A DNA stretch of 64,000 nt, taken from Cryptomeria japonica (taxonomy: Eukaryota > Streptophyta > Pinopsida > Cupressales > Cupressaceae). Of this stretch, positions 1 to 11,523 are shown piece after piece. The stretch spans positions 223,377,415 through 223,441,414 of the forward strand of contig NC_081410.1 of assembly GCF_030272615.1 (NCBI RefSeq), read 5' to 3'. Numbering within the stretch: the first letter of the stretch is position 1; each line of letters opens with the position of its first letter. The notes under the pieces are model-generated. The model saw only the letters and a program-made list of their open reading frames with translations, had not been told where the DNA came from and ran no database searches. The position numbers and the translations under genes were made by a program.

Positions 1-1437
1 AGTCTTTGGGAGAGGCTTGGTGAATATGTCTGCTAGTTGCTCCTTATTGGAAACATGTTCCAGTGCAATCTCTTTGTTCTAAACCTTTTCCCTTAAGAAA
101 TGATACTTAAGCTCAAAGTGCTTGGTTCTAGAATGTAACACCGGATTCTTGGAGATATTAATTGCACTAGTATTGTCACAAAATATACTTACCGGTTTAG
201 ATACAGGAACTTTGAAGCCATTTAATACATGCTTCATCCAAATTGTTTGAGTGAAGTTCATGAAAGCTGCAACATACTCTGCTTCCGCTGTAGACTGAGA
301 GATACAACTTTACTTCTTACTCATCCATGAGACCAGTCTACCACCAAGAAAGAATGCACCACCGGTTGTGCTCTTCCGTTCATCTACATTACCAGCCCAA
401 TCAGCATATGTGAACACTTTCAAGTTAAAATCATTATTGTATGGATACCATAACCCATAGTCAATAGTTCCTTTCAGATACCTAAGAATCTGCTTGACTG
501 CAACCAAGTGGGATTCTCTTGGACTTTTCTGGAACCTTGCAGTAATGCCAACTACATGTACAATATCTGGTCTGCTATGCACTACATAATGCAATTTACT
601 AATCATTGATCCGTATTCCTTCTCATCAACCAATTCTGAGTCATTTTCTTTAGATAGTTTACAGTTGGTCACCATCAGAGTACCAACTGGTTTGCTATCT
701 TCCATGCCAAAGGTCTTCAACACCTCTTTGACATACTTAGACTGAGTGATAAAGATTCTATCCTTCATCTGTTGGATATGAAGTCTAATGAATAATTTAA
801 TCTCCCCTATGAGTGACATTTCAAACTGTTTCTTCATCTCATCTGCAAACTCATGACTCATCTTGTCATCTCCACCAAAGATAATGTCATCAACAAATAC
901 CTCACAGATCAGGATCTGATCTCCTTCAAACTTCAAGTAGATATTACTATCTTCACTTGTTCTCTCAAATCCAATCTTCACAAGATGGGAATGCAGACAT
1001 TCATACCATGCTCTAGGTGCCTGCTTTAGTCCATATAAGGCTTTATGTAGCCTACATACCATGTCACTGTCTTCAGATAGGGCAAACCCATCTGGTTGCT
1101 CAATATACACCTCCTCTTCAAGTACACCATTTAGGAATGCAGATTTTACATCCATTTAATATACGTTGAAACCTTTAAAAGTTGCATATGCAAGAAGCAT
1201 ACAAACTCCTTCCAATTTGGCTACAGGAGCAAAGGTTTCTCCAAAGTCTTCTCCTTCTTCTTGAGCATATCCTTTGCATACCAATCTGGCTTTGTTTCTA
1301 ATCATTGTGCCATCCTCATTCAACTTAGTTCTGAAGACCCATTTGGTACCAATGACATTTTTATGCTTCGGTTTGGGTACCAAAGACCATGTACCATTTT
1401 TCTCTATCTAGTCAAGTTCCTCTTCCATTGCCTCGAT
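1..1437 (-). pseudogene. Copia pol: reverse transcriptase and RNase H
   Basis: This would copy retrotransposon RNA to DNA and remove the RNA strand in virus-like particles. On the minus strand the RT starts with [12 protein letters not shown] (near 1365), followed by [31 protein letters not shown] and the catalytic FVDDIIFGG (near 880). RNase H follows with WAGNVDERKSTTGG, STAEAEYVAA, CDNTSAI and ADIFTKPLP close to position 30. All parts share one frame. The stops before SCIS (near 310) and before MDVK (near 1155) are both TAA where CAA (Gln) is usual. RT and RNase H motifs are otherwise well preserved. The last residues of pol lie outside the window. Confidence 0.92.
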
Positions 1438-2650
1438 CTAGTCTTCATCTTTATGTGCGTCTTTGAATGTTTTAGGCTCAAATTCAGAGATCATACATGA
1501 GTTTTCTCTGACCTTTCTTCTTGTAAGGATTCCTGCATCCTTATCTCCTATGATCTGCTTAGGATCATGATTCATCTTGACATACCGAGGAATGGTCTTG
1601 ATAGATTCCTCTTGCTTTTCTTCTTCATCCTCATCTCCATGAATATCAGCATCTACATTTGCTGGTGTAGGAACATTGTTACTGGTACTCGGTTGGATCT
1701 CAACCGGTTCCCAGAAGGTTGCAACCGGTTCATTTACCACTTGCTCACTGCAGGTTTCCTTAATTTTCTCAGAGGTTTCATCAACTCTTACATTGATGCT
1801 TTCCATAATTCTCTAAGTCCTATTGTTGAAACACTTGAGAGCTTTTCTCTTGGTGGAATATCCTAGGAATATTCCCTCATCACATTTCGCATCAAATTTT
1901 CTCTGGTGTTCACTCCTCTTGATGTAACATTTACTTCCAAACACTCTAAACTATCTGACCACAGGTGTCTTATAGGTCCAATACTCATAAGGAGTTTTAT
2001 CCTTACCTTTCTTGATGAGTACCCAGTTCATTGTGTAGACTGTAGTGCTCACCGCTTCTCTCCAAAAGGTGTGAGCTACCTTTCCTTGAATCAACATGGT
2101 TCTAGTTGCTTCAACCATAGTCCAATTATTCCTCTCTGTTAGGCCATTCTATTGTGGAGTCCAGGGGGTAGTCAATTCCCTCTTGATGCCATGTTCTTCA
2201 TAGTACTTGTTGAATTCATTGGAAGTGAATTCTCCTCCTTGATCAGTTCTCAGGCACTTGATCCTTTTACCACTTTCCTTCTCCACTAATGCTTTGAAAG
2301 CTTTGAACTTTACAAAGGCTTCAGACTTATCTTTCAAGAATGTGACCCACATCATTCTTGAGTAGTCATCAGTGAGAATCATGAAGTACCTATCACCCTG
2401 CACACTTCTAGTTTTCATAGGACCACACAAATCAGTATGCACAAGATCAAGCAAGTTGTCAGCAGTGAAAGATTTACCTTTAAAGGTTGAGGAAGACATT
2501 TTCCCCAATTGACACTCTTTGCACAAGGTATTATCTGGTTTGCTTAGCACCGACAACCCTCTTACTAGCCTTCACAATGTTATCAAAGTTTACATGGCAG
2601 AGTCTCATATGCCATATCGAGCTATCATCAAATTTAGCCATAAGACACGT
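1438..2650 (-). pseudogene. Copia pol: integrase
   Basis: Integrase that would insert the cDNA into the genome. The N-terminal zinc region shows LCHVNFDNIVKASKR and CKECQLGK. The catalytic core has HTDLCGP (first Asp), LRTDQGGEF (second Asp) and NGLTERNN (Glu), so the DDE triad is present. Downstream come FGSKCYIKR and an acidic linker with DEDEEEKQEE before the RT. A one-base frameshift lies near 2560, between the HH half and the CC half of the zinc region. One in-frame stop follows TPWTPQ and others occur near 1810 and 2000. In frame with the gag-protease part apart from that one shift. Confidence 0.9.
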
Positions 2651-4024
2651 ACTTATATTTGCATTCAAATGAAATAGGTTACCTTTGGTTTGCATGCCGA
2701 TGGCCACCAATTCACCATTCTTTCCTTTGATTTTGCAAACTCCATTCTTGAATTCCAGAGTGAGGCCATTGTCATTCAGCTAGGCAACACTCAGAAGGTT
2801 GTGTCTAAGACCATCAACCCAATACACATTGTCATCACTACTCTTTCCATTCAGAGAGATGGACCCTCTACCTTTGACCATGCATGGTACATCATTTCCA
2901 AAGTGAACCATGCCACCATCATACTCTTCCAAGGATAGAAACTTGCTCCGATCACTAGTCATATGGTGAGAATAGACACTACCAATGATCCACTCATTGG
3001 AATTATCAAACCAGGAGACAAGAGCCTTCTTGTCTGACACATCTTCCTTGACAGCAGCAAACACAATATCTTCATTTTCTTCATCTTTTTATTCCTCATC
3101 TGTGACACCTTCATCAACTGCCACAAAACAGTTTCTTCGGTTTCCTCCTTTGAATTTCTTGAACCTTTCCGATTTGTCCTTATTGTCACCATTAGGATAG
3201 TTTACAGCAATATGTCCTATCTGGTTACAAGAAAAGCATTTCAAAGGTAGCTTACCTTTGTATTTGCCGGTTCCTTTAGGAAGTTTCCTAGAAAGGAGAG
3301 CTTCAAATGCCATCAGAACCTCCTCATCATCCATTTCTCTACTCTGTCTTGGTTCACCACTAGTGCTAGCTTCTTTTCCTTTCCTGGATGGTACTACAGA
3401 AGCTTTAAAAGCTGATTCATTCTTTTGAACACTACCATCAAAACTATTTAGCTCAAAGCCTATTAACTTTGCAATGATGGAGTCTAGGGATACCTTAGTC
3501 TTGTCTATTGATCTTGGCTCTTGAATAGTAGCAACCCTTATTGCATAGACTAACAATAGGGATCTCAGGACTTTGCTTACCATAGTGGAATCTTCCATTT
3601 TACCACCCGCACTCTTGATATCTCCAACAATGGTTTTGATTCTTATTCCATACTGTTGAATGGTCTCACCTTCAACCATCCTCATATCTTCAAACTTCCC
3701 TCTAAGGCTTTCTTCCTTAGCTCATTTTACATGCTCATCACCGCTATAGATATTTTCAAGAGTATCCCATACCTCTTTGGGATTTTCCTTATCTTGGACA
3801 TCAATAAACTCAATGTCAGATAAACTACTGATTAGGGCTTCCATGACTTGCCCATTCTCCTGCATCTCTCTCTTTTGGTCATCGGTGAGAGTACCAGAAG
3901 GGGCAACATAGGCATTCTCAACATAGCTCCAGTGTTGAGCACCCATTCTTCTGATGTATATCTTCATTATGTCTTTCCATATACTAAAATTTTCTCTGTT
4001 AAACTTTGGACCTTCCCTCTTCAT
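2651..4024 (-). pseudogene. Copia gag and protease
   Basis: Gag starts at the ATG at 4024 (MKREGPKFNREN), 61 bp after the primer site, and has the usual Copia gag pattern with FSIWKDIMKIYI and SKVLRSL. The nucleocapsid zinc knuckle reads CFSCNQIGHIAVNYP, so the last Cys is replaced by Tyr. The protease active site normally reads DSGCSHHMT; here it is GSVYSHHMT near 2975, so the catalytic Asp is lost. One stop lies between the two gag blocks (near 3720) and another after the knuckle region near 3088. This copy could not make a working protease even if translated. Confidence 0.88.
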
Positions 4025-4084
4025 AACTAGACTAGGATCTTTACCTCAAGCGGTTAAGCTTATAGCTCAGAGCACCTAGAGGAC

Positions 4085-4096
4085 GCTCTGATACCA
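4085..4096 (-). other. Primer binding site of Copia F (Met-tRNA type)
   Basis: The minus strand reads TGGTATCAGAGC, the standard plant Copia site complementary to the 3' end of initiator Met tRNA. It lies two bases inside the LTR end. Confidence 0.9.
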
Positions 4097-4098
4097 AT

Positions 4099-5611
4099 TG
4101 ATAACTCAATGATGAACTAATAGTACTAATCCAGTACTGAGAGGGGGGGGTGAATCAGTACAGACAAAAATATAGTCCTAAACTGGTCTAATAGTAAACA
4201 CTTCAAATGACTGGCAAATAGTGACACCAGTTTGAAACAAAGTGCAACCAGTAAAGCTAAGAATGACTGAGACAAGCATTAACCAATTAGTCACTTAGCT
4301 TTTCACTCAACTTAAGACTACCCTACCATTTCACCCTTATGCATAAACAGGTAATCTATCATCAGATCATAATAACAACTAGTTCAACATGTTTTATTGA
4401 CAGGCATAAAACAAAGAACCATCATATGCTTGATAGACAATAGCAAAGCATCACACATCACACACATATTTTTCACGTGGAAACCCAACTGGGAAAAACC
4501 ATGGTGGGGATGAATACCCACAAGCTATTTTTGAACTCTTTGGAAGTCCAGTCTATTAGGAGCCTTGTCCAGTTAGAGACATTACAATAGGTTCTTCTAG
4601 GAACCGATCCTATTAGAGATCACTTGGTTAAGGGATGGCTACAATACCCAGTTAAGGGTTAAACCCTGTTAAAGGCTACCTTGTTAGAGGATTTCAAGAA
4701 TTCAACAGCCAAAGGATTTAGAACTCAATAGCTTTGAATTACCCTGTTAAAGGATTTACAACAAGCCAGTTAAGGCTACCCTGTTAAGGGATTTTCCAAC
4801 TGTTGAGGTGGTTAGAGATCAATAGGTATTACAATGATCTGGTAATAGCACTCAATGCCAATGCAGATCTTCTTAAGCTCCTCTTCACCTTCTACACTTA
4901 CACTCTGAAGGTATCACTTCTCTCATTTTGGTCTGGCAAGAATCACGTATCCCTTCTCTTGGATACACACACAACTTTTGCCAACAAACTCAGAAAGAGA
5001 CACAACATTGACCTTATAGGAAAATAGATAGGTCAGTAGCATAAACCCTAAACCCTAAACCTATTAGGTTAAGGAATTCAAACACTTCAATCCTGATCAT
5101 TTAGCACACTGCATTAAATGCAGTAGTTCTTGATCCAATCTCAAGACATTCTCCATCGTCCATTTCCATTGATTTTATGGCGGCTGATAACCCATCACAT
5201 GTTATCACCATTTTACAGACTTCACACATTCCCAAGGTAGATAGGAACAATCTCCCTCATGCAAGATCCTTCACGTATACGGCTTACGTGGCAATATGAT
5301 TTGTTCTTCGTTACAATGGTAACTCATCACACAAAGTCACCGGTTGAGCCACATAGGCTTGAAGCACTTCAACCGGAAACCCTGAAGTTGAGATTACCAA
5401 CCGGTAGTCATACAACGCTTCCATGTGCCAGTTCCCATAACTGTATACCGGTTCACCTTGAGCAAACACACCACTTCACTTTGGCACAAATACTGGTTCA
5501 CAGTGTTATACCGGTTCTCACATATGCCGGTTCACACCTCTTTAGCATATTGACATCAATGACAACACACAATATCATTATGTCCTCATACCAGTTCACA
5601 TAATGCCAACA
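4099..5611 (-). repeat. 5' LTR of Copia F (1.5 kb)
   Basis: Bounded by TG at 4099 and CA at 5611, with the primer site adjoining the lower end. Near that end it carries a C-run motif (GGGGGGG on the plus strand at 4142-4150) shared with other Copia LTRs here. At 4491-4525 lies the conserved U5 hairpin (GTGGG..CCCCAC followed by ATGGTTTTTCCC on the minus strand). Direct words around TTAGGAG and GTTAAGGG recur through 4550-4790. About 2.7 units of CCCTAAA occur at 5043-5062; inside an LTR this is not a telomere. Short open frames here show no protein similarity that I recognise. Confidence 0.88.
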
Positions 5612-6418
5612 GAAACCCTTTCATCTCAAGAACAAAGTGTCCTTTCAAGTCCCATCCAACATCCACCTCCTAAAAAAGATCAAGACATCCCTTCCATCCT
5701 TCGTAATGATCCCTTTACAAACCAAGATCAAATTATACCTTTACCTTCATGTCCTAAACAAGATCCCATTATTTCTCCAAATCCTGATCGAGGTCCCTCC
5801 ATCCCTTCATCTCCATGTCATAATCCTCCATGTTCTTCACAATATTCCCTCTCAAATGAACTCACCATTTTGCCTAGTCCCCCTCATGATCCCAATCCCT
5901 CTACACAAATTGTTCATAAACCCCTTATCAATGAAATCACCAATCCTGATCATACTATAGAGAACAATTTATCAATGATTGTATGTGAGCTATCATCAAA
6001 TACTAATGTAGTGACAAAAAAAAGCATAACACCAACTAATGATATCAACACCCAAATTGCTTCATCATCCTCTTCAAGTGCATCAATAAAAACAAACATA
6101 ACACCCGCTCATGTCAAAACTTCAGAACTAGAATCTATTTGCCTCATATACTCGCACTTGAAAGACTAGGGCCAAGAGAATCTACCACAATTGGATTGCA
6201 TTGAAAATAATAAGGCTATACCTGAATTCAGGGGTTCTAGAGCTAGAATTCCCTCTGATGATCCACAAAATCCAAAAACTAATAAAATCAACATTGTAGA
6301 TGTTGAACATGTACACTTAGTTGAGTCCTTATATATTATTGAAAAAGACATCTTTATCCGACTCTTTAAACAGAGACCAATGAACTACCTACACAAAACT
6401 CCTCGACCCTATGAATAA
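5612..6418 (+). pseudogene. Gypsy gag-pol linker fragment (Pro/Ser-rich, then pre-RT region)
   Basis: The first part (5612-6169) is open and rich in Pro, Ser, Gln and Asp, with the words SSQEQS and IPSSPCHNPP. The same words occur in the long ORF of element A (SQEQR, IPSSPCHNPP), so the two derive from one family. After a stop at 6169 a second frame (6191-6418) contains INIVDVEHV, LVESLYIIEKD and FKQRPMN, which align with element B (INIGDAEKV, LAKSLDPVEKE, FLKQRPIN) just upstream of its RT. Function is unknown; in Tat elements this stretch links gag-protease to RT. The frame diverges right after FKQRPMN, marking the deletion of pol. Not a host gene. Confidence 0.75.
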
Positions 6419-7520
6419 CGCGCACCTTAAACGATATTATACCTAAGGACTGGGTTAGTTTAGGTTTTACTTTCCGCATTGCATATCATATTATTCAAAG
6501 CACTACATTACATATAGTTTCTTTCTAAGGATATCATTTTATTCAGAAGCCACATTTGCAAAATCTCTGCATTTTCATATAGCAGCATCAATAAAACAAG
6601 GCAACTGTTCAAGTTTATCATTCTTTTGTATTCAAGAGAAACAAGGGTCATTCCCTTTCTTAGATATTAAAACATGAAGTCTTTGGGGTTCTAAGGTCAT
6701 TCATTTTCAACATTACACTATGATGACACTTTACTTATGGTTGGGTAGTGATTTCACTATTTGAGACTTGTTAACCCAAAATCTCTCAATTGCTATATCT
6801 CAAACACATTAACAAAATATCTAATTCATTCTAGACACGTGGTTGATCATATGACTAGTGAAAAATCTAAAATTCTACTTCAATGCCATTGTAATTATCA
6901 CACTCAAGTAGGTTTCATTACTTACAAGTCAAGGCAAGAAAAAGAAAAAAAAAGTTGAATGCTCCTATCATAGACACCCACTAGAGAAATTTCCTAGAAT
7001 GGAGGGGTCCACTCCTTGTCTGCTACATGTTTGTTTCTTCAATGAGATATCTTTACATGTTGGTTCCTTATACCCTGATGTGCTAAGCTTCATTGTTCAA
7101 TAATAAGGCTCAGTGATGAATATATATTGCGCAAAATAAAATAAATGACACAGGTTCGTGATTCATTCAATTTCATTCTCATCTTCATCTCATTTGATTA
7201 TTGCTAGTTTGTTGATTCTTTTCTCATCATCTCTTTCTAAATCATTCTCATTTCATCTTCAATTGCTTCTAATTTATTTTGTTTCATTCTAAGGTTTATT
7301 CTCTCATATTCTATCTCAATATCATCTTCACATCACCTATCTTTATCTCTAATCAACTAACTATTCTTCTATCTAACATTTAATTTCTTTTCGATAGATA
7401 ATTCATACCTTTAATGCATAAACAATCTCTCAAGAGGGCATTACACCCTAAGCATCGCTAGGGCATACTAGGGCAGAATTTTTTTCATTTTCTTTGAAAC
7501 AAAGTCATTTCGACATTGTC
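6419..7520 (+). other. Non-coding spacer of Tat element C
   Basis: No gene seen. The block at 6840-6930 matches the complement of 55860-55960, and 6990-7120 matches the complement of 54290-54400, so this is the shared 3' spacer of the Tat family. A short module at 6960-7005 (CCTATCATAGACACCC) matches B (54460) and A (21550) on the plus strand instead, which makes it inverted relative to its surroundings. AT-rich and T-rich towards the polypurine tract. Confidence 0.7.
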
Positions 7521-7535
7521 TCAAAGAGGGGCAAA
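7521..7535 (+). other. Polypurine tract of Tat element C
   Basis: TCAAAGAGGGGCAAA directly precedes the TGTAGACACC start of the 3' LTR. It is nearly the same as the polypurine tract of element A (17161-17175, minus strand). It primes plus-strand DNA synthesis. Confidence 0.8.
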
Positions 7536-8757
7536 TGTAGACACCTAAAAATGTCTCATAGATCATGTACTAATTATTCCTCTAATTGATTAAATAATGC
7601 TTTAATTATTTAATTAAGTTAATTAATCTAATTCTTCTAGTTTCATATTTCCTCATCATCTTACTAATTATTCTATTTCCTATTCTATCATCATTTAATC
7701 ATTTTAATCATTTTCTAAATATTAATTAAATATTTGTTATTTAATTAATTTTGATTAATTCCCCAATTTAAATAATCTTTATTATTTACATAATTATGTT
7801 CTCAATTTCTATCTCTAATCATCTATTCATTAACTCTTTTCTAAATATTAATTAAATATTAATTATTTAATTAATTATGATTTAATCCTTTAAATTAAAT
7901 AATCTTTATTATTTAATTAAGTCCATTTCTAGCATAATTAAATAGTTTCTTTAAATTATTTAATTAACTAATTAATTCTTCCATTTCCAGATCCTCAAAT
8001 TCTAATTTCATTTAATTTCATATTCTTCTAAATTCTTCCAAATTCAAATACATGTGCATGATTTCAAAAACCAAATTGAAAATCAAAGTCAAGTTCTAAA
8101 TATATTCAAATGCTAAATTGAATTTAAAATAAATTCAATTATTTGAATAAATTTCATGCAAAGATTAAATTGAAAATCTAAGTTAAAGTGCAAGCACATG
8201 CTAAATTAATTAATTAAATCATTTATCTCTCCAATCTCTATTTCCATCTCCTAGCTTTCTTTGTCATCTTCTTTATTTCTTCGAATCATTCTTTTTCTTC
8301 TTTTAGTTAGCTTTTTCTCAATCAGTTGAACTCAATTAATCTATTCAATTCATTCTGTTTCACCTCCAAGTCAGTAGTTCAACTATCAATCAGCATGTGA
8401 GCTCACATGAGTTCTACCTCTTGACCATTCTGTTCCACCTTTCAATCAATATTCTCCAAAAATCTATAAATTGAGCATTCAATCTCCATTTTCAATCCTC
8501 CTCCTCAATCTTGGACAATTACTCTAAATCACGAACTTTGAATCTTTGCGTCAATTGCAAGTTGCCAGTGCAATATCTAAGAGCCATCATACCACAGAGA
8601 GAAGAAGAACAATGGAAGCCATGATGCACAATAGGGAGTTTCATATTGTTTAATTTAATTCCATTTTGCATCTATTTCATTGGTTTTATGTTTGAATTGC
8701 TTATATAGTTAAGGAATTCGTGATTATCCTTATTTCCTATTTAGAAATGGTGTATTT
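7536..8757 (+). repeat. 3' LTR of Tat element C, truncated
   Basis: Starts TGTAGACACCTAAAAATG, comparable with the start of the A-family LTR (TGTAATACCCTAAAAATG). Very AT-rich, with many ATTTAATTAA words at 7570-8220. A likely core promoter with CTATAAATTG lies at 8464-8473, followed by an AGAGAAGAAGAA block near 8600. The LTR is lost beyond about 8757, where a Copia LTR fragment begins. The junction is not sharp and the end is approximate. Confidence 0.72.
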
Positions 8758-9866
8758 GAGCATAACACAACAACTTTAATAGTAAACAACTTCAATCTTG
8801 TAAATATTAACAATGCTTAATCATAACTCATCATATTCATCTCTCAATAAGTCCTGTTAGGAGCCAAGCTTGTTAAAGCTTTACAATAATTCCTGTTAAG
8901 AACTAATTCTGGTTAGGAATCACCCGGTTAAGGGATTTACAAATGTGCCTTGATTAAAAGTACAATACCCTATAAGGAGTAACCTCACTGGAGGATTTAA
9001 GAATCCAAGCTAATAGACCACTTTGTTAGAGGATTTAATGAGTAACCAAGCTTGTTAGAGCTTACCCAGTTAAGGGATTTTACTTCTGTTGTAATTGTTA
9101 GAAAACAATAGGTTTTCTTGATCTATTTGAGTAGCACTATACTTGCTTGATCAGATCCTTCTATGCTTCAATCTACCTTCACTAAAAGTGCGGATCCATT
9201 CACTGGTTGGGCAACTACACACTCAACAGGTTTTCTACCAATCTTGCCAACAACATTTACAAACAACTTCATCGACCTTAAATAGAAATTAATTAGGTTG
9301 GTAACACAGCAAAAACCTAATTCTCATCATCAAGATTACAAACAAGTTGGTACAATCTTGACTATTAGAAATCATGACAATCTCTTCACATTCTTCAATA
9401 AAATTCCAACCGTTCCATGATCATTGCTTCATAGGACTTTGTAACTCATCACATGTTGTGCATTAAATGCAATCCACTTTTCTCCTTCCCTAGACAATAA
9501 CAAATGCACGAAAGCAATTTGAACATCATCCTTATTCAATGATCACACATGTCTCCATCATTACCTCTTATCAAATAATAAACCAACAAACTTGATCAGT
9601 TAGTGTTTAACAACTAATAGGGTTTACTAGTTAAAATACATAGAAAGGTTTAACCCTTTACACCTTTACACTGGTTTATCTCACAAACTTAACATACATG
9701 TTTACAACATCTTCCACAAAGCTCTCTTTACCAGTTACTAGCCAATATCAAAAAAAATAATATCAGCAATAAAATAAATAACATTATCGGTTCAATTGAC
9801 ATCAATGACAACATATCATTAATGCAATCTCTATGCAAAAATACCAACAAACTCAAAATACCAACA
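8758..9866 (-). repeat. Copia LTR fragment related to the LTR of F
   Basis: Shares with 4180-5611 the ordered words AATAGTAAAC, TTAGGAGCC, GGTTAAGGGATTTAC, GTTAGAGGATTT, GCATTAAATGCA and a terminal CCAACA at 9866. The first 70 or so bases of the family LTR, including the primer-site side, are missing. It is a broken copy with no internal region. Divergence from F is clearly larger than that between paired LTRs elsewhere in the window. Confidence 0.75.
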
Positions 9867-10619
9867 TTCTTTGGTCACTGGCAATGCAAGCCGACATGGT
9901 ATAGTAAAGGTTGTTGGTATTGGAGGCTAACACATCTTAGATCTGACATCTCCAACTTGTTTTAATGTTTATTCATTTTTTCTATATGGCCGACATGTAA
10001 TTTGATATTGTATATATCTTTGTAAGCTGACATAAGGCATAAATTTGTATAGGGTATATAGGGGAGATTGATTAGATCATATTATAAAAAGGAGAGAGAC
10101 ATGATAGAATGGATATATGGATGTAATGTAATGTGAAATAAATTAGAGAGATTATGTATGTGAGGAATTAATTGTAAGAGTTATTCCGGTACAAAGGTTT
10201 AGGGTTTTAACCAGAACAAACTGAGCTTAAACCGGAACTGTATTGTGGCATTGACGATGCTATCTTAGTAGTTCACACTTCTCTATCCATTGTTGTCTAG
10301 TATGTTATGTAGTTAGTGAGGCTCCTATTATGATTGAGCAGTGTGATCTAGGTTGTAAGCCTTCCTGCAAGTGCAGGCCCATAATATATTGTAATATCTC
10401 TTCATATGGCTAGTGAATTGATATTGTGGGTCACAAATCCCACCATGGTTTTTCCTCATTGAGGTTTTCCACATATAAATCTGTGTGTTATGATTCTCAT
10501 TTATGTGTTTGGTTTATTGGTTGCATTATTTCTTTAACTTTTGTTTATACCAGTATACCAGTTGGTAAATGAATATTTTGTTAAGGCTAAAATCTACTAT
10601 TCTGGTATAACACTGATTC

Positions 10620-11452
10620 TGTTGACATTACACACTCAGAGGAGAATGGTTGATGTTGTCATTGATGGCAACCAATTGGTAATATGGTTCACATGTTACA
10701 CCGACAACAAACATCATCCATTGGTACCGACAGTTGCAACAAGTTTATTCACACCGACAGTAGATCATATCGGCACTCTAAGCCGACATGGAAATAATAT
10801 TATTTTGTATTGTAATTATATTGTATAGCCGACATGATATATTGTAAAGACTCATATATGTATGATATCTTGTAGGTCATTTTGATATGTAATTAGGTAA
10901 TGAATGTAAGTGGTATATGAGAGCGAATAACTGTATATGCATTATGATGTAATTATTTTATGAGTGAATAAGAGTAGAGCAGAGCAAAGCAAGGTTTATG
11001 GCAAAGGTATCTGATAGAGCTTAAACCGGTACTGAATCAAGCATTGCAGATGCTATTTTGAGTAGTACATTGTCATTGGATTTAATCATCCAATTTTGTA
11101 GTTAGTGGGGCTCCTTTTTGTGATTGAGCAGTGAGCTCTAGGCTGTTGGCCTTTCTGCATGTGTAGGCCCCTATTGTATAAGTAATATTTATTCATATTG
11201 GCTAGTGAGTAAATATTGTGGGTCACAAATCCCACCGAGGTTTTTCCCCTACCAGGTTTCCTCGCCAAAATATCTGTGTTATGGTGTGCATTGATGCATA
11301 TTCTTTTGTTTCTCTTTACTGAACTATTATTTCCTTACTGGTATATTAATTTGGGTTACAAAGTTGCAAACAAGTTTAAATCTTTTGGTTACCGGTTAGA
11401 CACAGATTCACCCCCCCTCTTAGTGTCTTTGGGACTGATCAAGTATCTAACA
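10620..11452 (+). repeat. 5' LTR of element H, with primer site at 11455-11466
   Basis: Begins TGTTGACATT and ends CTAACA, 833 bp. Contains the U5 hairpin (11214-11250) and the C-run motif GATTCACCCCCCCTC (11407-11421). The adjoining primer site reads TGGTATCATAGC, one base different from the usual TGGTATCAGAGC. The leader from 11467 to 11523 matches those of D (30622-30664) and G (63199-63255) in the words GTCCTCT, AGAAG and AGCTTG/AACTTG. Confidence 0.85.
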
Positions 11453-11523
11453 ATTGGTATCATAGCCTAGTCCTCTATTTGTAGAAGCCTAACAGCTTGG
11501 GGAAGATTCTGAAACCAGTACCA

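Larger units (their letters stand above)
1..5611 (-). mobile_element. Copia LTR retrotransposon F, cut by window edge
   Basis: Minus-strand Copia element. Reading from high to low coordinates it has a 5' LTR (4099-5611), a Met-tRNA primer site, gag, protease, integrase, reverse transcriptase and RNase H. This order (integrase before RT) defines Copia. The 3' LTR lies outside the window to the left. Gag-pol runs in one frame from the ATG at 4024, broken by several stops and one frameshift near 2560, so the copy is not functional. The LTR ends exactly where a proline/serine-rich Gypsy reading frame begins (5612), so F inserted into Tat element C. The target duplication cannot be checked because the other end is missing. 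Confidence 0.92.
5612..8757 (+). mobile_element. Tat-like Gypsy remnant C, plus strand
   Basis: Both ends are lost: Copia F interrupts the left side and a truncated Copia LTR abuts the right. What remains is a Pro/Ser-rich frame, a piece of the region upstream of RT, a non-coding spacer, a polypurine tract and the first 1.2 kb of a 3' LTR. RT, RNase H and integrase are absent: the coding sequence stops just after the motif FKQRPMN and passes straight into the spacer, so an internal deletion removed pol. The coding part matches elements A (minus, 23206-25521) and B (minus, 61407-62216); the spacer matches the complement of 54290-55950. Confidence 0.8.

Noticed and set aside
5043-5062. CCCTAAA repeats suggesting a telomere or interstitial telomeric block
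   Set aside because: Fewer than three units, inside the LTR of Copia F.
9867-9911. Possible additional LTR end before 9912
   Set aside because: Only 45 bp with a few LTR-like words (GCCGACATGG); no TG/CA boundary or duplication.
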